Origin: Paracidovorax cattleyae
GTDB taxonomy: Bacteria; Pseudomonadota; Gammaproteobacteria; Burkholderiales; Burkholderiaceae_C
Reading direction: 5' to 3'
NCBI RefSeq assembly: GCF_900104515.1
Contig: NZ_FNJL01000036.1
Span: forward strand, 1 to 50,566
Length of the DNA: 50,566 nucleotides
Shown: one piece after another, positions 47,309 to 50,566 of the stretch
How positions within the stretch are numbered: the first letter of the stretch is position 1
How the letters are laid out: each line of letters starts with the position of its first letter
Program-made: the position numbers and the translations under genes
The notes under the pieces: model-generated
What the model saw: the letters and a program-made list of their open reading frames with translations, nothing else
Told to the model about the DNA's origin: nothing
Database searches by the model: none

Positions 47309-47624
47309 AGGCATCGAGATCGAAACCGGCTCGGGTAACGTCTTCGCCGACCTCGGCCTAGCCGACGCAGAGAAGCTCAAGATCAAGTCCGGCCTAGTGA
47401 TCGAGATCACCCGCGCCGTGCGTCGTCTCGGCTTGACCCAAGAAGAGGCTGGCCGGCGCATGGGAATCCCGCAACCGAAGGTGTCGGGAATGATGCGTGG
47501 CGACTTCGCCAACCTCTCCGAACGCAAGCTCATGGAGTGCCTGAATCGTCTCGGCTACGACATCGAAATCAAGGTGCGGCCGGCCGCCGAGCCGATCGGT
47601 CATCTGACGCTCGCGATCGCTTGA
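47289..47624 (+). CDS. XRE-family HigA-like antitoxin
   Basis: A 111-residue antitoxin. An N-terminal helical arm (FADLGLADAEKLKIKSGLVIEI) is followed by a Cro/XRE HTH (RLGLTQEEAGRRMGIPQPKVSGMMRGDFANLSERKLMECLNRLG), and the tail IKVRPAAEPIGHLTLAIA is typical of the HigA-2 group. It starts within the toxin gene, and the next gene begins 10 bp after its stop, so the antitoxin may also control the downstream pair. Confidence 0.9.
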   Translation: MAKRMIEGIEIETGSGNVFADLGLADAEKLKIKSGLVIEITRAVRRLGLTQEEAGRRMGIPQPKVSGMMRGDFANLSERKLMECLNRLGYDIEIKVRPAAEPIGHLTLAIA

Positions 47625-47634
47625 TTTGAAGCTC

Positions 47635-48324
47635 ATGACCAGGATCATGAACCATATCGACCTAGTGCTGTTCGCAGCACTGGTCGCGTTTGGCTGGTAC
47701 GTCCTGGCATGCAGGCCCTGGGGGATCGGTCACGACCAAGCAGCGGCGGCCGGCCTTGCCGGTGCGCTGTTCGGTGGTGCTGCGCTCCTGTTGGGCAACT
47801 GGATCAATCGCGCCAACGACCGCTTCAAAGCCGCACAGGAGCAAGCCGGCCAAATCGAAAAGCTCAAGACCATGATCGCAGCCGAGTTGGTCGATGTGGC
47901 GTGTGGCCTGATGAGCGCCAAGCAGCTTGTCGATGCAGCCATCATCAGCGCGCGAGCTGGCGGCCAAGTGTCGGAGGCATTGGACATGAGCCCTTATCGG
48001 CCCCGTCAGATGCCTTTCACCGACAGCCTTGGCACGAAGCTACTTGTCTTTGAAAAGGGAGCGATCGACGCGATTGCGACCTTGCGATCGAATCTGGCTG
48101 TCACTCGGCAAGGCATGGACGAGGTGACGGCTGGCGCTCGCTTTGGCCTGCTGAAAGCGACCTCGCTATCAAACGGCCTGGGCCACGACATGACCGTACT
48201 GGCCGAGGTATTCACTCATATCGCACCGACTCGCAAGCTGCTCATCGCGGGCGCCGAACCGGAACTTGTGACCGAAATCCTGAAGCGAGCTGCCAAGCCG
48301 CCGGCCGAGCCTGTGCAGCTATGA
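47635..48324 (+). CDS. Two-TM membrane protein, unknown family
   Basis: A 229-residue protein with two N-terminal TM helices (about 6-23 and 33-53) separated by a short periplasmic loop, then a cytoplasmic helical domain of about 170 residues with a probable coiled coil (NRANDRFKAAQEQAGQIEKLKTMIAAELVD). I recognise no family. ATG 47635 is used; TTG 47626 and ATG 47647 are alternatives. It lies 10 bp after the antitoxin and its stop overlaps the next gene by ATGA, so it is likely a partner of the HEPN-like protein. Confidence 0.65.
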   Translation: MTRIMNHIDLVLFAALVAFGWYVLACRPWGIGHDQAAAAGLAGALFGGAALLLGNWINRANDRFKAAQEQAGQIEKLKTMIAAELVDVACGLMSAKQLVDAAIISARAGGQVSEALDMSPYRPRQMPFTDSLGTKLLVFEKGAIDAIATLRSNLAVTRQGMDEVTAGARFGLLKATSLSNGLGHDMTVLAEVFTHIAPTRKLLIAGAEPELVTEILKRAAKPPAEPVQL

Positions 48325-49748
48325 AGACCCCCTACGTCCCGCATTTATTCGGCGCTGCTGCCCTAGACCGTATGAACGGCCGTCGGGGCTGGCTGTCTGT
48401 GGGTGTGGTTTCGTCGATTGCCTGGTCGCAGGAGGATGTCTGGATCGAGTACGACGGACATGAGTACTTCCTGCAAGGTGTGAAGCGCGAACAGGAAGGG
48501 GAGGTGCGCAGCGCGCCGGGCATCAGCACGCCTGCTGAGCAAGACAACAATGACGAGGTGATGGCGCGGCTATACCGCTTTACGTCCATCCTTGGCTTTT
48601 ACAAGCGCGGTTATGTCGACATCACGAACCGGACCTGGGGGACCTTCATCATTCGCTATGGTGCCGTCCGGGACGTCTATACCGAGGTCATGCAGGGAGG
48701 CGCGCACGGCTTCGATTGCAACCACATGCCCATCATCGAGAACGACCAGGTACGCAAGGCGCTAGCGTTCCTACGCGAGGGCCGCCGTTTGAGCCGCGTT
48801 CATGACGCCTACAGCTTTCTGAGCTTCTTCAAGGTCATCGAAAGTCAAATGCCCAGCGAGAAGCGCGTCGAATGGGTTGGGAACAACCTGGACCAGTTGA
48901 CGGAGGAGCGAGCCGTCAAGCGCATCAAGGAACTGCGCGACCAGGGCATCGATGTCAACAAGCATCTGTTCGATTCGGGCCGTTGCGCGGTGGCTCATGC
49001 GAGTCTCGGCAAGATCATTGTGGACCCCGATATTCCGGCTGATCGCCAGCGCATCGCAGCGGACTTGTGCATCATCGAGGCATTGGCCAACCGCTACATC
49101 AAGGTTGACGCCGGGGTGCCCGACGAGATGGATGTGTACTCGAACCGCGACCGGCTCACTCCGTGGTATCCGCTCATGACACCAGAAGCTGTGGAGACGC
49201 TCAAAGCTGGTGGCTGCGTCGAGGATGTCGCGCGGCTCGGGCGGCTTGAAGGGGCTACCGTTTCAGTGAACCTTTGGCCTCATCCACCAGCCGACCAGTT
49301 TCGGGAGATGACGCTGCTGCCTATCGACAACGGCGATGGTGTCCTGCGGTTCGTCACGATAAGCTCACGCGGCACCATCGTGCTTGCGTTTGCTATGGAC
49401 GTGGCGAACGGAAAGCTGCATACGCTGCTCAATGAATGTGGTTTCCGACAGGGTGTGGAGATAAACGAGCAGGACATTGAGGACTTCACCCGGTACTTCC
49501 ATAGTGTCATCGGCAACGGCATGGTGGAATTGCGTATCAAAGGTGTGGAGCCGATTGATTGCGAGGTCGTCATACCCGTCAACATCATTCCTCAAGTACC
49601 AGAAGAGGCAGTGCAGAGAGCCCTGGAGCAGTTCAGGCATAGCCGACAGCACGCGGAGGTGCCTACGCCCGCCGTGGCGCAGACTCAAGTTGACGATCAA
49701 GCGGGCGGCGACAGTCTCGGTAGGAGTGAAAGTGGTTCCACATCATGA
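48321..49748 (+). CDS. Large protein with HEPN-like Rx4H motif
   Basis: A 475-residue soluble protein of no named family that I can assign. A helical region with SFLSFFKVIESQ (about 169-180) is followed by FDSGRCAVAHAS, in which R221-x4-H226 fits the catalytic Rx4-6H of HEPN ribonucleases. The N-terminal beta-rich part (1-140) and the C-terminal part (about 300-440) may recognise a trigger or target. The Gln/Glu-rich tail looks disordered. It is coupled to the two-TM protein and ends 80 bp before the right att site, a usual place for cargo. A defence or toxin role is inference. Confidence 0.6.
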   Translation: MKTPYVPHLFGAAALDRMNGRRGWLSVGVVSSIAWSQEDVWIEYDGHEYFLQGVKREQEGEVRSAPGISTPAEQDNNDEVMARLYRFTSILGFYKRGYVDITNRTWGTFIIRYGAVRDVYTEVMQGGAHGFDCNHMPIIENDQVRKALAFLREGRRLSRVHDAYSFLSFFKVIESQMPSEKRVEWVGNNLDQLTEERAVKRIKELRDQGIDVNKHLFDSGRCAVAHASLGKIIVDPDIPADRQRIAADLCIIEALANRYIKVDAGVPDEMDVYSNRDRLTPWYPLMTPEAVETLKAGGCVEDVARLGRLEGATVSVNLWPHPPADQFREMTLLPIDNGDGVLRFVTISSRGTIVLAFAMDVANGKLHTLLNECGFRQGVEINEQDIEDFTRYFHSVIGNGMVELRIKGVEPIDCEVVIPVNIIPQVPEEAVQRALEQFRHSRQHAEVPTPAVAQTQVDDQAGGDSLGRSESGSTS

Positions 49749-49749
49749 A

Positions 49750-49843
49750 CATGGCATTATTCATGGCATCGGATGCCGGAGTCATCCGTAAGTCATTGGC
49801 AATGAAGACATTTTTTGGTTTGTTTACAATTGAGTGGGAGTGA
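49750..49843 (+). other. attR: right attachment site with arm-type repeats
   Basis: attgagtgggagtga at 49829-49843 pairs with attL (33771-33785), one mismatch. CATGGCAT at 49750-49757 and 49762-49769 matches the left-end copy at 33913-33920. The sequence after it starts another element, so it is also the left boundary of element 2. Confidence 0.8.
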
Positions 49844-49859
49844 TTTGACGTCCTTCACG

Positions 49860-50112
49860 GACTATCGCCAGCTATCGAAAAATTTCCGCAACCTGTTGAT
49901 GTGAAAGGAAAAAGGTTGCGGATGCTATCGGTGACTATCGCCGGCTAGCAGAAAAATTTGACGGTATAGGTGGCGGTAAAAAACGCGGCCGGACTCAGTC
50001 GTTCTCATTCACTATCCAGACTTATACCGTCTTTGACGGTAAAAGTTTTCTCGGAAAAGCTTATTTCATACGGCTTTCCGGGCATCAGCAGGCCTCCAGG
50101 TCCCTGACGGTA
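49860..50112 (+). promoter_or_regulatory. Arm-type sites and int control region of element 2
   Basis: Noncoding. GACTATCGCC(A/G)GCTA recurs at 49860-49874 and 49933-49947, with an A-rich tail in both. CCGCAACCT (49886-49894)/AGGTTGCGG (49913-49921) is an inverted repeat. TGACGGTA occurs at 49959, 50034 and 50105, the middle one forming a dyad with TACCGTC (50025-50031). The layout mirrors 33801-34066. Confidence 0.6.
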
Positions 50113-50143
50113 AAAGCCGTCGGAAAAACCGGAGAAAACGTCG

Positions 50144-50566
50144 ATGCTGACCGATGCTGCGCTACGAAATTTGAAGCCCAAGGCCAAGCCCTACAAGGCT
50201 TCTGACCGCGATGGGCTTTACGTGACGGTATTGCCGAGTGGTACCGTCACCTTCCGCTACGACTACCGGCTCAATGGCCGTCGCGAGACCTTGACCCTGG
50301 GGCGCTACGGCGCTGGCGGTATCTCGCTGGCGATGGCGCGTGAACTGCTACTGGAGGCGCGCAAATCGGTCCAGGCAGGCATCTCTCCCGCGATCGAGAA
50401 GCAGCGGGCCAAGCGGCGGGTTACCGCCATCAAGACCTTTGGGGCGGCGATGGATGCGTGGTTGGCCAATGCGAGGTTGGTGGATGACTTTAGCCGCGAG
50501 TGCGTGGACATCGCCGTGGATCACGGCATGGGTGTTAGCGCCGAAGTAAAACTGACCCACTGCGCC
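50144..50566 (+). pseudogene. Second tyrosine integrase, 5' part, fused to an IS3-like fragment
   Basis: The frame is open to the window end. The first 110 or so residues are an integrase N-terminus (LTDAALRNLKPKAKPYKASDRDGLYVTVLPSG ... FGAAMDAWLANARL), about as related to the 34091 integrase as paralogues are. From about 50480 the same frame reads VDDFSRECVDIAVDHG, which is an IS3-family transposase (rve) motif, so the integrase is cut off before its catalytic domain. Then another boundary follows at about 50533. The gene is therefore a broken remnant. Confidence 0.8.
50533..50566 (+). mobile_element. Possible insertion-sequence terminus at the window edge
   Basis: The last bases begin TGTTAGCGCCGAAGTAAAAC after the IS3-like fragment stops making sense. 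A TG start and this pattern are reminiscent of IS21-family termini, but only 34 bases are visible, so this is tentative. Confidence 0.35.

Overview
The window looks like a chromosome segment of a high-GC betaproteobacterium of the order Burkholderiales, most likely Comamonadaceae and close to Acidovorax. This rests on protein style (the long InfB and the RimP, TypA and GuaB/GuaA sequences), the many Bug/TctC-type and cytochrome c genes, short GC-rich intergenic repeats, and a secreted expansin of the kind found in plant-associated bacteria. Species level is inference only.

Layout. 1-341: the 3' end of an IS5-family insertion sequence. 381-13924: accessory and metabolic genes. These are a DUF2789 protein, a PhyH-like dioxygenase, an expansin with a cellulose-binding domain, a diguanylate cyclase, a LysR regulator divergent from an AtuA-like gene pair and a Bug-type binding protein, a frameshifted alpha/beta hydrolase, two multiheme c-type cytochromes and a thioredoxin-like protein. 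13985-22629: the conserved translation/transcription block rimP-nusA-infB-rbfA-truB-typA, preceded by a clear promoter and a terminator-like leader hairpin and closed by an intrinsic terminator. 22717-33785: a TerC-family protein, an enoyl-CoA hydratase/HIBCH-like enzyme, a lipoprotein/ECF sigma/anti-sigma set, smpB, ratA-rnfH, guaB, a Phd/VapC toxin-antitoxin pair and guaA.

From 33771 to 49843 a roughly 16-kb integrated element occupies the 3' end of guaA. Its boundaries are a 15-bp near-perfect direct repeat that includes the guaA stop codon. It carries a tyrosine integrase beside the left att site and an AlpA-like regulator. It has a TrfA-type plasmid replication initiator followed by four iterons, a partial conjugation set (trbJ-trbK-trbL and a frameshifted traB), two striking 11-bp-phased repeat arrays in front of a ribbon-helix-helix/zinc-ribbon protein, and several orphan genes. 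At the right end is a compact four-gene operon: a RelE/HigB-like toxin, an XRE antitoxin, a two-TM membrane protein and a large protein with an Rx4H HEPN-like motif. No relaxase, coupling protein or secretion ATPase is present, so the element looks like an integrated plasmid remnant or a mobilizable element that depends on a helper.

Immediately beyond the right att site a second integrase gene starts at the same distance and orientation as the first, so two elements appear to sit in tandem at guaA. The second integrase runs into IS3-like coding sequence and then what may be the end of another insertion sequence at the window edge.

The best candidates for something undescribed are the four-gene HEPN-containing operon (46931-49748), the 11-bp-phased arrays (43477-43689), and the inverted duplicated divergent promoter that drives two outward-facing regulators (35516-35592 and 37059-37135).
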